Source: UBA791 sp963602355 (lineage in GTDB: Bacteria; Cyanobacteriota; Vampirovibrionia; Gastranaerophilales; Gastranaerophilaceae). From it: DNA of 19,603 bases. Where the stretch lies: contig CAVCIU010000033.1 in the NCBI GenBank assembly GCA_963602355.1, positions 1 to 19,603 of the forward strand, written 5' to 3'. Under the pieces are notes generated by a model that saw only the letters and a program-made list of their open reading frames with translations, searched no databases and was not told the origin of the DNA. This document shows positions 7,157 through 15,376 of the stretch, piece after piece. The position numbers were made by a program, and so were the translations under genes. Within the stretch, counting starts at the first letter, position 1. Each line of letters starts with the position of its first letter.

Positions 7157-7184
7157 TTGACACCCTTTTTTGTAATAATAAAAT
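7157..7184 (+). promoter_or_regulatory. Sigma-70-like promoter of the helicase-nuclease gene
   Basis: A perfect -35 TTGACA (7157-7162) and a -10 TAAAAT (7179-7184) stand 16 bases apart. The -35 is at the very edge of the GC-rich element, while the -10 is in ordinary AT-rich DNA. AAAGGA at about 7199-7204 is the ribosome site. Confidence 0.65.
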
Positions 7185-7211
7185 AGTATTATTAAATTAA
7201 AGGAAAAACTT

Positions 7212-10200
7212 ATGACAAAAACTCTTGAAAAAACACCAAACGAACTTCAACAAAAATGTATAGATAGCATTGAAGGTAAATATCTTGTACTTGCGGGTCC
7301 TGGAACTGGTAAGACTTTTACCATAATCAACCGTATTAAAAACATGATTAAAAACAAAAACGTTAATGCAGAAGAAATTTTGTGTTTAACATTTACAGAT
7401 GCTGCCGCAAACGAGATGAGAAGTCGTTTGAATACAGAGTTGGAAGAAGTTTCATCTGGTGTAAACATTTACACATATCACGGTTTTTGTTGTGAAGTTA
7501 TTGAAGAATTTAGAGACGAATTTGAATTACCAAGCAATTTTAGAATAGTAACTGATTCAATTTCTAGAACCTTCATAAAAGAATGTATCGATGAAATTAA
7601 TCCAAAAGCTTTCAGAACAGAGAAAAACGACCCTTATTTTTTTATCGACACAATAAAAAATTCAATCAATGAAATAAAAAAATACAGATTAACAAAAGAG
7701 TCTTATTTTTATAATATTGAGCACAACAGAGATTGGCTTCCAGAATTAGAAAGCAAAAAAGCTGAACTTGCAGAAAAAATTAAGCAAGGCAAAACAAGAA
7801 CTGCAACACTTGAAGGTGAAATTGTTTCTCTAGAAAAGAAAATCGAAAAAGTAAAAGAATTATGGCAATTTTACGAAAAATATCAAGAAAAAATGACACA
7901 AAATCATTATCTTGATTTCAATGATATGATTTCGTTTGTGCTTGATAAATTTGAAAATGACCCACTGTTTTTATCAACAATTGCAAACAAATACAAATAT
8001 ATTCTTGTAGACGAATATCAAGACACAAATATGTCTCAAAACTCTATCGTTTTTCATTTGTCAAAAGCAATAGAAACGCAAAATATTTTTGTAGTTGGAG
8101 ATGACGACCAAATCATTTATTCATTTCAGGGTGCAAAATTAGACACTATTGAAAACTTTTTGAGAGAATTTCCAGACACAAAAGTTATCTGTTTAAGAGA
8201 AAATATGCGTTCGACTCAATCTATCCTCGACGTCTCAAGACTTGTTGCAATGCAAGATTCAAATAGATTGGAAAACAATCCAGACTTTAAACAATATAAT
8301 ATTTCAAAAGAATTAATAGCTAAAAACGAAGATATTATAGCAAAAGACAAACCTGTAAGATTTGTTGAATACGTAGACGAAATGCAAGAATACAATTCGA
8401 TTGTAGACGAGATTGAAGCCTTGATTAATTCACCAGCTTGCCCAAAAGACAAAGAAGGAAATCCAAAGCTTTCTGAAATTGCGATTTTAGCAAGCACAAA
8501 CGCACAATTAGACACATTTGTAGAATTATTTAACGCAAGAAATATTCAATGTGAGTTAAAAAATGGCATAAGCATTTTTTCAAACCACGCAGTAAATGTT
8601 TTGATATCTTATATGCAAATGCTTACTAATCCTGATAAGTATTCACACAAGGTATTTCAAATCTTATTGTCGCAACCTTTTAATGTGAGTGCGAAAGATT
8701 ATCGATTGATTACAGAAAATTGTTCAAAATTCCCAACTCCATTAGATTGCATTCGTTCGTTTAAAGATGAAGATTTTGAAGAAGGTTCTAAATTAAAGAT
8801 TTTCTTACAAACTTACGATTATTTATCAGCATACAAAACTTCTGAAAACATCAAAAATACTCTTTTAGAAATAGGGTCTAAAACTAGCATTTTCGACTAT
8901 TACATGAACTTTGAAATCAATCGTACAGAAAACATTGCAGCATTGAAAAAATTAATTGAAGAAGCTTCTGCATATTCAGAAATTTATAAAACAAGCCTGC
9001 TAGAAGAATTTGTTAACCATTTAGAAATTCTACAAAACGATGAAATTGATATTTTGACAGACAAAGCACCAGTAACGTTTAATGCTGTTCAATTATCAAC
9101 TTATCACTCTGCAAAAGGTAAAGAGTTTGAATACGTATACATGCCAGCCTTAATCAGTGCAAACTGGGAGAGCAGTCGAACTCCGTCAATCAATATTCCG
9201 CTAAATCCTTCTGAATATAAAAACAAAGAAGAATTACAAGAATTAAAACTTTCAGATAAAATCAAAGTTTTATACGTTGGAATGACAAGGGCAAAACACG
9301 CATTAACATTATCTTACGCATTAACAAAAAACGGTAAACCTAAAAAACTAAGTGCATTTATTAGCAATATTAAAGATTCACTTAATCAAATAAAAGCACC
9401 CGAATATGATGAAGCAAGTTTTTGGCAAGAGACCGCAAAAACTCTGACAAAGAGAAATTACGACTACAAAAGAGATTTTGCAGAAATGATAAAATCAAAA
9501 TTAAAGGATAAATCTTATTCACCTTCTGCTATAAATACATATTTAAAATGTCCAAGACAATACTTGTACAGCAAAATTTTAAAACTTGATGGCAGAGACG
9601 GTAATCCTGATAATGCAAGTTACGGTACAGCAGTGCACTCAGCATGCGAATTTGCGGTTAAGTACGCATTAAAGAATAAAGAATATCCTTCAAAAGAAGA
9701 TTTTATTGAAAGCTTTAAAAACGAACTTTCAAATCAAAAGGTTTCTGATTATAAAAACAGAGTAAACCTTGAAGGCAGAGGCGAAAAAGCTCTTGATGAA
9801 TTTTATAATCAAATAATAACTTATCCAATAAAAAATCTTGTTAATTCTGAACAAGAAATAAGTTATGCTTCTGGAGATTATTCCTTCTCTGGAATTGTAG
9901 ATAGAGTAGACAAAAACGAAGACGGAACATATTCTATATATGATTACAAAACAGGCAAAGCAAAGACTTCAAAACAAGTTTGCCCAGAAGGTGAGCACGA
10001 AGATTATTATAACCAAATGGCAATCTATAAATACATGTTTGAAAATCTAACTGGACATAAGGTTTCAAATACTGTATTTATTTTTCCTGAAGATTTTACA
10101 AAAAATCTAACTGTAAATTATACGGAAGAGGAATGTAAAGAAGTTGTTGAAAAATTTAAAAATGCAATTAACAAAATAAACGATATAGAATTTGAACCAA

Positions 10201-10265
10201 CTTGTGATAAAAATGCTTGCCAATATTGCGCTTGTACAGACTTTTGTAAATCTAACGTGTTATAA
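7212..10265 (+). CDS. UvrD/Rep-family helicase fused to an Fe-S RecB-like nuclease
   Basis: This 1017-residue protein carries all the main superfamily 1A helicase motifs: Walker A GPGTGKT (29-35), motif II VDEYQDT (266-272), motif III GDDDQIIYSFQGA (296-308), LRENMRS (328-334), the motif V region TYHSAKGKEFE (about 631-641) and motif VI VGMTRA (689-694). A Lys/Glu-rich coiled-coil-like insert (about 177-230) precedes motif II. The C-terminal PD-(D/E)XK nuclease shows CPRQYLY (Cys780), GIVDRVD (Asp897) and YDYKTGK (Asp911, Lys913). It ends with Cys1003-x2-Cys1006-x5-Cys1012, the iron-sulfur pattern of AddB and Cas4 nucleases. It is likely an ATP-driven DNA end-processing enzyme. No addA/addB partner is adjacent, so it may work alone. 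Confidence 0.9.
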   Translation: MTKTLEKTPNELQQKCIDSIEGKYLVLAGPGTGKTFTIINRIKNMIKNKNVNAEEILCLTFTDAAANEMRSRLNTELEEVSSGVNIYTYHGFCCEVIEEFRDEFELPSNFRIVTDSISRTFIKECIDEINPKAFRTEKNDPYFFIDTIKNSINEIKKYRLTKESYFYNIEHNRDWLPELESKKAELAEKIKQGKTRTATLEGEIVSLEKKIEKVKELWQFYEKYQEKMTQNHYLDFNDMISFVLDKFENDPLFLSTIANKYKYILVDEYQDTNMSQNSIVFHLSKAIETQNIFVVGDDDQIIYSFQGAKLDTIENFLREFPDTKVICLRENMRSTQSILDVSRLVAMQDSNRLENNPDFKQYNISKELIAKNEDIIAKDKPVRFVEYVDEMQEYNSIVDEIEALINSPACPKDKEGNPKLSEIAILASTNAQLDTFVELFNARNIQCELKNGISIFSNHAVNVLISYMQMLTNPDKYSHKVFQILLSQPFNVSAKDYRLITENCSKFPTPLDCIRSFKDEDFEEGSKLKIFLQTYDYLSAYKTSENIKNTLLEIGSKTSIFDYYMNFEINRTENIAALKKLIEEASAYSEIYKTSLLEEFVNHLEILQNDEIDILTDKAPVTFNAVQLSTYHSAKGKEFEYVYMPALISANWESSRTPSINIPLNPSEYKNKEELQELKLSDKIKVLYVGMTRAKHALTLSYALTKNGKPKKLSAFISNIKDSLNQIKAPEYDEASFWQETAKTLTKRNYDYKRDFAEMIKSKLKDKSYSPSAINTYLKCPRQYLYSKILKLDGRDGNPDNASYGTAVHSACEFAVKYALKNKEYPSKEDFIESFKNELSNQKVSDYKNRVNLEGRGEKALDEFYNQIITYPIKNLVNSEQEISYASGDYSFSGIVDRVDKNEDGTYSIYDYKTGKAKTSKQVCPEGEHEDYYNQMAIYKYMFENLTGHKVSNTVFIFPEDFTKNLTVNYTEEECKEVVEKFKNAINKINDIEFEPTCDKNACQYCACTDFCKSNVL

Positions 10266-10281
10266 AATTATCAAATCTTAA

Positions 10282-10310
10282 TGGATAATAATTTCAATAT
10301 GTGATATAAT
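10282..10310 (+). promoter_or_regulatory. Promoter of the YcxB-like gene, likely giving a leaderless mRNA
   Basis: TGGATA (10282-10287, 4/6 to the -35 consensus) and a perfect TATAAT (10305-10310) are 17 bases apart. The ATG at 10317 is 6 bases after the -10, where transcription normally begins, and no Shine-Dalgarno sequence fits in that space. Confidence 0.6.
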
Positions 10311-10316
10311 AAGTGC

Positions 10317-10832
10317 ATGGCAGATTCACTTTCAGTTTCATTCCAATACACAAGAGAAGATATCCTAAATGTCGTTATAGAATCATTAGGATTTGATTTG
10401 AAAAAATGTTGGCTAATGTTTTTAGCATTGGTTCTTCTTGTTGGTTTTGCTGGATATTTTTTGTGGATAAAAATATTTATGGTGGCAATTTTGTTCATAG
10501 TTGTTGCAATTTTGTTTGTGCCTGTTTATATTTTTATCGCTTATTTGAATTTGTCATCTGCACTTAAAGTTTTAACAGATTGCGTTTATACAATTGAAAA
10601 AAATCAATTGATTGCGGGTAGCAACTTAGGTTTTCAATATTTTGATTTCAAAAATATTGATAGAGTTGTTATGACAAAACCAATTCTATTTATTTACGTA
10701 ACTAAAAAGAATGCTTATTTTATTCCAATCAGAGCATTTAACTCTGATGAAAAAGCTAACAAATTTATTACTGCATTGAATTATGGCATTGAAGTTGCGA
10801 AAAAAGAGATTGAAGAAGTAGACAATCTTTAG
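10317..10832 (+). CDS. YcxB-like membrane protein with PH-like domain
   Basis: This 171-residue protein has a short N-terminal beta/helix segment with FQYTREDI (residues 9-16), then two adjacent membrane helices (about 32-50 and 52-77), then a soluble C-terminal domain. The domain contains YTIEKNQLIAGS and FKNIDRVVMTKPILFIYVTKKNAYFIPIRAF. This order (two helices followed by a small PH-like beta domain ending in IPIRAF) is the plan of YcxB-like proteins, whose function is unknown. The start is fixed by a TATAAT element 6 bases upstream. The gene overlaps the convergent carbonic anhydrase gene by 4 bases. It is probably in the cytoplasmic membrane with the domain inside the cell. Confidence 0.65.
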   Translation: MADSLSVSFQYTREDILNVVIESLGFDLKKCWLMFLALVLLVGFAGYFLWIKIFMVAILFIVVAILFVPVYIFIAYLNLSSALKVLTDCVYTIEKNQLIAGSNLGFQYFDFKNIDRVVMTKPILFIYVTKKNAYFIPIRAFNSDEKANKFITALNYGIEVAKKEIEEVDNL

Positions 10833-11428
10833 AAGATTTCAACTTCGCTGGTTTTTAGGTTATAGTTTGCTTTTACAACCATAATTTCGCCTGTTTTTAC
10901 TTTCTCTGCGATATAAGCATCTTTTGTAAGCAAGTCTTTTGCTTGATATTCAACATTTTGACGAATTGCTTCTTTATGAAAATCTTCTTCTGTTAAGTTT
11001 TCATCAACTTTTTCAATTGCTGGATAAATTTCCATTAAGATTGATTTTAGGTTTGGAGAAATTGTATCAAGAGTCTTTGATTTGTAAGCATCTACGGCAG
11101 AATGTACAGCACCACAATTATCATGTCCTAAAATCATAATAAGTTTTACACCAAGATGAACTACAGCATATTCAATACTTCCCATAACCTCTTGAGATAG
11201 GACATGACCAGCAGTTCTGATTGCAAAAATATCGCCTAAACCAGCATCAAAAACAATTTCTAAAGGAACTCTTGAATCAGAGCAAGAAAGAATAATTGCG
11301 TATGGAGTTTGTTTTGCAATCAAAGAATTTTTTGTTTCTTGACATCTATTCGGGTGAATTGATGCGTTATTAACAAATCTCTTATTGCCTTCCATTAATC
11401 TTTGTAGAGCTTCTTTAGGTTCAATCAT
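10829..11428 (-). CDS. Beta-class carbonic anhydrase
   Basis: This 199-residue protein matches the size of bacterial beta-carbonic anhydrases, cytoplasmic zinc enzymes that interconvert CO2 and bicarbonate. The zinc ligands are Cys49 in the CSDSR motif and His102 and Cys105 in GHDNCGA. The Asp51-Arg53 pair of CSDSR, which gates the zinc-bound water, is intact. The family's FAIRTAGH segment (68-75) and closing VKANYNLKTSEVEIF strand are also present. It is the second gene of a minus-strand pair, 10 bases after the glycosyltransferase stop, with a strong AAAGGAG ribosome site overlapping that junction. A SulP transporter in the same window would be a logical bicarbonate partner, but it lies 5 kb away in another unit. 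Confidence 0.94.
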   Translation of the reverse strand: MIEPKEALQRLMEGNKRFVNNASIHPNRCQETKNSLIAKQTPYAIILSCSDSRVPLEIVFDAGLGDIFAIRTAGHVLSQEVMGSIEYAVVHLGVKLIMILGHDNCGAVHSAVDAYKSKTLDTISPNLKSILMEIYPAIEKVDENLTEEDFHKEAIRQNVEYQAKDLLTKDAYIAEKVKTGEIMVVKANYNLKTSEVEIF

Positions 11429-11438
11429 AAATTCTCCT

Positions 11439-12125
11439 TTAATTCATAAATCTAAATTTAATAAGTGCAAAAATAGCAGCAAAACCGTCTTTCCAACTAA
11501 TTTTCTTACCTTCATCAAAAGTTCTTGCGTTGTAAGAGATTGGAACTTCTTTAAGTCTTGCACCTTGTTTTAATACTTTTGCAGTTATTTCTGGTTCAAA
11601 ATCAAATCTGTTTGATTTTATGTTTAAGTTTTTCACGTATTCAGCTTTAAAAACTTTGTAACAAGTTTCCATATCAGTAAGCTTTGCACCGTACAATAGA
11701 TTTGTAATAATTGTAAGTACTTTATTTCCTAAAAGGTGAGTCAACATATAGTTTTTAGACTTATCAATATTCATAAATCTTGAGCCATAAGCCACATCTG
11801 CCTCATTATCCAACACTACTTTTACTAGAGGTAACAAATCTTCTGGATTATATTCTAAATCTGCATCTTGAATTGTAACAATATCACCAGTTGCTTCTTT
11901 AAAACCGTCTCTTAATGCAGCACCTTTACCTAAGTTCTTTTCATGATACAAAACTTTATAATTCAAATCTTTATAAAGCTCCTTTGTTCCGTCTGTTGAA
12001 CAGTCGTCAATCAAAATAATTTCCTTGTTTAGCCCATAAAAATCAATGTTTTCGATTTTAGCTAAGATTTTATGTAAGGTGTTGTATTCGTTGTAAACTG
12101 GAATTAGTATTGTTATTTTGTTCAT
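11439..12125 (-). CDS. GT2-family glycosyltransferase, dolichyl-phosphate mannose synthase-like
   Basis: This 228-residue protein is a single GT-A domain. It shows ILIPVYNE (7-13) at the start, ILIDDCSTDGT (37-47) for nucleotide binding, GKGAALRDGF (67-75), the metal-binding DAD (87-89), GSRF (about 120) and a METCYKVF acceptor-region motif. These are the marks of the DPM1/polyprenyl-phosphate glycosyltransferase group, which load a sugar onto a lipid phosphate at the inner membrane face. No C-terminal membrane helices are present, so it is the short soluble type. The sugar and lipid are unknown. No Shine-Dalgarno sequence is seen before the ATG; a TAAAAT lies 4 bases upstream. It heads a two-gene unit with the carbonic anhydrase. 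Confidence 0.88.
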   Translation of the reverse strand: MNKITILIPVYNEYNTLHKILAKIENIDFYGLNKEIILIDDCSTDGTKELYKDLNYKVLYHEKNLGKGAALRDGFKEATGDIVTIQDADLEYNPEDLLPLVKVVLDNEADVAYGSRFMNIDKSKNYMLTHLLGNKVLTIITNLLYGAKLTDMETCYKVFKAEYVKNLNIKSNRFDFEPEITAKVLKQGARLKEVPISYNARTFDEGKKISWKDGFAAIFALIKFRFMN

Positions 12126-12141
12126 AATTATTTTAAGAGTT

Positions 12142-12171
12142 TTGAAATATTACTAAAAGTATTGTACAATA
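12142..12171 (+). promoter_or_regulatory. Promoter of the signalling operon with a palindrome over its -10
   Basis: TTGAAA (12142-12147) and TACAAT (12165-12170) are 17 bases apart, each one base off consensus. The -10 lies inside the perfect 12-bp palindrome TATTGTACAATA (12160-12171), which could be an operator. AGAGG at 12181-12185 is the ribosome site, 10 bases before the ATG. Confidence 0.6.
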
Positions 12172-12195
12172 AAAACGATAAGAGGATATGATTTT

Positions 12196-13926
12196 ATGGT
12201 ACATGCTTTAGAAAATAGAGAAATAATTAGTGCAAAAGCTTTGCTAAAAAGCGCATTCAATGAACTTTCACAAGGAAATTATAATCAATGCGAAATCTTA
12301 ACTAAAGAAGCGCAAGAAATTTTAAAGAACGAAAACTCAAATGAAAACATTTCAATTTGTCTTTCAATGTTGGGTTTTGTTAAATACATGAAAGATGCAA
12401 ACAATTACCAAAAAGCTCTAACTTTCTTAAACGATGCTTTGTACCTTGCGACTTATAACAACTATATCCCTGCTCAATTGGTATATGAACTATTTTCTGG
12501 AATTATAAACTTAAAAGAAAATAACGAAGATTTAGCAGAAATTCAACTTTCAAAAGCAAAATATTATGCAGTGAAAGATGATGAATTCGGATTGATGGAT
12601 TTTGCTCTAAAATATTTGGACGAAATCGCAAAATTAAAAAATCAAGAACCAAGCAACAAAAGAGATCCTCTTAATGCGTTGGTAAAAATTAGCCAATCAG
12701 TTGCAGCTGAAACTGATATCAACAAGCTTTTAAAAGTAATCGCTGAAGCTGTAAAAGAAACTATAAACGCAGATAGATGTACAGTATTCTTATACGACAA
12801 AGAGCATGATGAACTTTGGAGTAAAGTTGCACTAGGTATCGAAAGTTCTGAACTAAGATTTCCAGCAGGAAAAGGTTTAGCAGGTTACACTGTTAAAACT
12901 GGGGAAAGTATTAACATCAAAGATGCTTATAATGACGAACGTTTTAACAAAGAAATCGATATGAAAACAGGCTACAAAACAAAAACTATTTTGTGTATGC
13001 CTATTAAAAACTTAAACCAAGAAATCATCGGTGCGTTCCAAGTATTAAACAAAATCGGCGGATACTTCACACCAGAGGACGAAGACTTACTGGTTGCAAT
13101 CGGTTCTTCTGCAGGTATCGCATTAGAAAATGCTCAACTTTTTGCGAAGCAACAAAAAATGATTGAAGAACAAAAAATTGTATTTGATAGTTTTATCGAA
13201 ACACTTGCAGCCTCTATCGATGCTCGTGATAAGATTACAGCAGGTCATTCTACAAGGGTGAAATATTATTCTTCAATGATTGCAAAAGCCTTCAATATGG
13301 ACGACAAACAAGTTGAAATTATTGAAAAAGCCGCAATGCTTCACGATATAGGTAAAATTGGTATTAAAGATTCTGTTCTTCAAAAAGAAGGTAAATTAAC
13401 AGACGACGAATACAAACAAATCCAAAAACACGTTGAAATTACTCACAACATTTTGGAAAAAATTCACATGTCTGATGATTTCAAAATGATTGCAGAAATT
13501 GCTTGTGCTCACCACGAAAAATTTGATGGTACAGGTTATTATAGATATTTATCAAGAGAAGATATTCCATTTGGCGGTAGAATTCTTGCGGTTGCTGACG
13601 TTTTTGATGCTATTACATCAAAAAGACACTACCGTGATAAAATGCCTATCAGAAATGTTATCAACATCTTGATTAAAGATAGCGACAAACATTTTGACAG
13701 AAGTGTTGTAGATAAATTCTTAACTCTTCCTGCAAATCAAGTTATTAAAGTATTCTTAACAGAAAACAAATTAACTTTAAAACCAGAAGATGAAGAATTT
13801 TTAGGAAAATATAATCTAAGAGAATTGTATAACTTGTTAGAAAAAGATGCAGACACTTTGACTGAAGAAGAAACAAGATTTGTAACCTTATTCAACAAGT
13901 ATTACTTAGGACAAGTTGATGATTAA
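12196..13926 (+). CDS. TPR-GAF-HD-GYP signalling protein, probable cyclic-di-GMP phosphodiesterase
   Basis: This 576-residue cytoplasmic protein has three parts. Residues about 8-150 are helical TPR-like repeats. Residues about 165-312 are a GAF domain carrying the NKFDE signature (Asn285, Lys286, Phe291, Asp295, Glu296), which in known proteins marks cyclic-nucleotide-binding GAF domains. Residues about 335-510 are an HD-GYP domain with HDIGK (383-387) and HHEKFDGTGYY (439-449); the usual GYP reads GYY. HD-GYP enzymes hydrolyse cyclic-di-GMP using a metal centre, and the His/Asp metal ligands appear intact. A tail of about 65 residues follows. It is first in a seven-gene unit and overlaps the next gene by 8 bases, so the two are probably translationally coupled. 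Confidence 0.9.
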   Translation: MVHALENREIISAKALLKSAFNELSQGNYNQCEILTKEAQEILKNENSNENISICLSMLGFVKYMKDANNYQKALTFLNDALYLATYNNYIPAQLVYELFSGIINLKENNEDLAEIQLSKAKYYAVKDDEFGLMDFALKYLDEIAKLKNQEPSNKRDPLNALVKISQSVAAETDINKLLKVIAEAVKETINADRCTVFLYDKEHDELWSKVALGIESSELRFPAGKGLAGYTVKTGESINIKDAYNDERFNKEIDMKTGYKTKTILCMPIKNLNQEIIGAFQVLNKIGGYFTPEDEDLLVAIGSSAGIALENAQLFAKQQKMIEEQKIVFDSFIETLAASIDARDKITAGHSTRVKYYSSMIAKAFNMDDKQVEIIEKAAMLHDIGKIGIKDSVLQKEGKLTDDEYKQIQKHVEITHNILEKIHMSDDFKMIAEIACAHHEKFDGTGYYRYLSREDIPFGGRILAVADVFDAITSKRHYRDKMPIRNVINILIKDSDKHFDRSVVDKFLTLPANQVIKVFLTENKLTLKPEDEEFLGKYNLRELYNLLEKDADTLTEEETRFVTLFNKYYLGQVDD

Positions 13927-15376
13927 AAAACTTTTGATAATATGTTTGATATGTTTTTTCAACATATCAACAGCTTTTGCAACGATTGAACCTCAAAAAT
14001 ATCAAATCCTTGAGGACTTCAATGGCGCAATGGCAAAATTCAAAAGTAGTAATGTTAGTATTGCGTATGAAGAGTTTTCTCAAATCGTTAACTCTAGCCC
14101 CAATAATAATGATTACATCAATATAGTTTTAGCTGGTAAACTAAGCGACATCGGCTTATATGATTTAGCAGGCAAAGCTAGGTTAAAAATAAAAGATGCA
14201 GAATTAGCTCAAATTCCACTGAAAAATATTGATGAAATTTATTATCAAAATTCAAAAATCAATACTGAAGATGAAATATATTTGAGCGAATGTTTTGCAG
14301 ATATTGTTTACAACAACATGAGTAAAGAAATAGCTTCAGATTTGACTGCAAACACAGAAATTAGAGAAAAATACGATTATGCTCAATACTTAACGGCTCT
14401 TGCTTGGTACAAAAGTGGTAATATTCAAGAAGCTCAAAAATATCTAGATGAAGCAATTGCTAAAAACCCTAAGAACATTTCATATAAATATTTGCAAGTA
14501 AAAATTTTAGCTGATGAAGGTTTAAAAGACAAAGCTCAAAAAGAAGCTGATAATATTAAAAAATCTGTTATCCTAACTGATTTTTATGCTAAGAAATATA
14601 AAGAAATTGAAGAATATATTTTATACAAAAACACAAAAAATGAAAGATTAAAAAACTACCATTTGGCTTATTATCACTACTATAGAGACGATTATCTTCG
14701 TTCTTTAAAAGTTATGCCAATGGCAAATGCTAAAAATAAAAAAGAAAATTCAAAAATTTATGCGTTAATAAGTCAAAATTATGTGGCATTAAAAGAATAT
14801 GAAAAGGCATCTTTGAATGCGCAGAAGTCTTACAAATTAAATCGAAAAAATCCAGATGCGCTAATTTTATTGGGTGATTTAGCATACGGAAAAAGAGATT
14901 ACAAAGGCGCATTAAAATTCTATAAAGAAGCCATGAGTTACGATAAAGATTCATACGACGCTGATGTCAAAACAGCAAAAGCTTATTTAGAACTTGGTAA
15001 AAAACAAAAAGCTCACGAAATTTTATCAAAAGTTCTAAAAAACACATCAGACTCTTATGAAGCCTATTATCTAATTTCGTTATTAGACTCATATAAGGAA
15101 TTGGCTTATCTAAAGAAAACAATAGGATTAAACAGTGAATTTGCAGACGGTTGGCTAGAATTAGCAGATTTTGAGCGTAAAAGAGCAAATTACGACCTTG
15201 CTCAAATATACCTTAATAATGCGTATAATCTTGACCAAACTTATTACAAATATTATTATTATCAAGGAAAGCTTTTTGAAAACTTGAACGATAATATAAG
15301 CGCAAATTACTATATCGAAAAAAGCAAAAAATTAAACCCAAATTTTATAGAAGAAAAGAAAGAAAAAAAGAAATGA
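13919..15376 (+). CDS. Exported TPR-repeat protein
   Basis: I place the start at the ATG at 13919, with AGGA 7 bases upstream, in preference to a TTG three bases earlier. The 485-residue product opens with a clear signal peptide (MIKKLLIICL and a likely cut after Ala21 in STAFA|T). Tetratricopeptide repeats follow, clearest from about residue 150 to 475, with typical A-W-x-x-G and Y-D-x-A-x-x-Y spacing (for example YKGALKFYKEAMSYD). The tail is highly basic (EEKKEKKK). TPR arrays hold protein partners; this one would act outside the cytoplasm. It overlaps the HD-GYP gene before it by 8 bases and the response regulator after it by 4 (ATGA), so it may be the external sensing part of this unit. 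No anchor beyond the signal is seen. Confidence 0.8.
   Translation: MIKKLLIICLICFFNISTAFATIEPQKYQILEDFNGAMAKFKSSNVSIAYEEFSQIVNSSPNNNDYINIVLAGKLSDIGLYDLAGKARLKIKDAELAQIPLKNIDEIYYQNSKINTEDEIYLSECFADIVYNNMSKEIASDLTANTEIREKYDYAQYLTALAWYKSGNIQEAQKYLDEAIAKNPKNISYKYLQVKILADEGLKDKAQKEADNIKKSVILTDFYAKKYKEIEEYILYKNTKNERLKNYHLAYYHYYRDDYLRSLKVMPMANAKNKKENSKIYALISQNYVALKEYEKASLNAQKSYKLNRKNPDALILLGDLAYGKRDYKGALKFYKEAMSYDKDSYDADVKTAKAYLELGKKQKAHEILSKVLKNTSDSYEAYYLISLLDSYKELAYLKKTIGLNSEFADGWLELADFERKRANYDLAQIYLNNAYNLDQTYYKYYYYQGKLFENLNDNISANYYIEKSKKLNPNFIEEKKEKKK
13946..13970 (+). other. Intragenic hairpin in the signal-peptide codons of the TPR gene
   Basis: TTGATATGTT (13946-13955) and AACATATCAA (13961-13970) form a perfect 10-bp stem with the loop TTTTC, beginning 27 bases after the start codon. 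In RNA it could slow ribosomes or be an RNase target, or it may be a by-product of the AT-rich codons of the signal peptide. Confidence 0.45.

Noticed and set aside
6801..7163. A 120-codon minus-strand reading frame with a GTG start across the GC-rich hairpin block
   Set aside because: It overlaps the end of the lipoprotein gene, its composition follows the palindromic repeat, it has no ribosome site and no recognisable domain.
7212..10265. Cas4 or another CRISPR-linked nuclease reading of the Fe-S nuclease domain
   Set aside because: The domain is fused to a full UvrD-type helicase and no CRISPR genes or repeats are nearby; a DNA repair enzyme is simpler.
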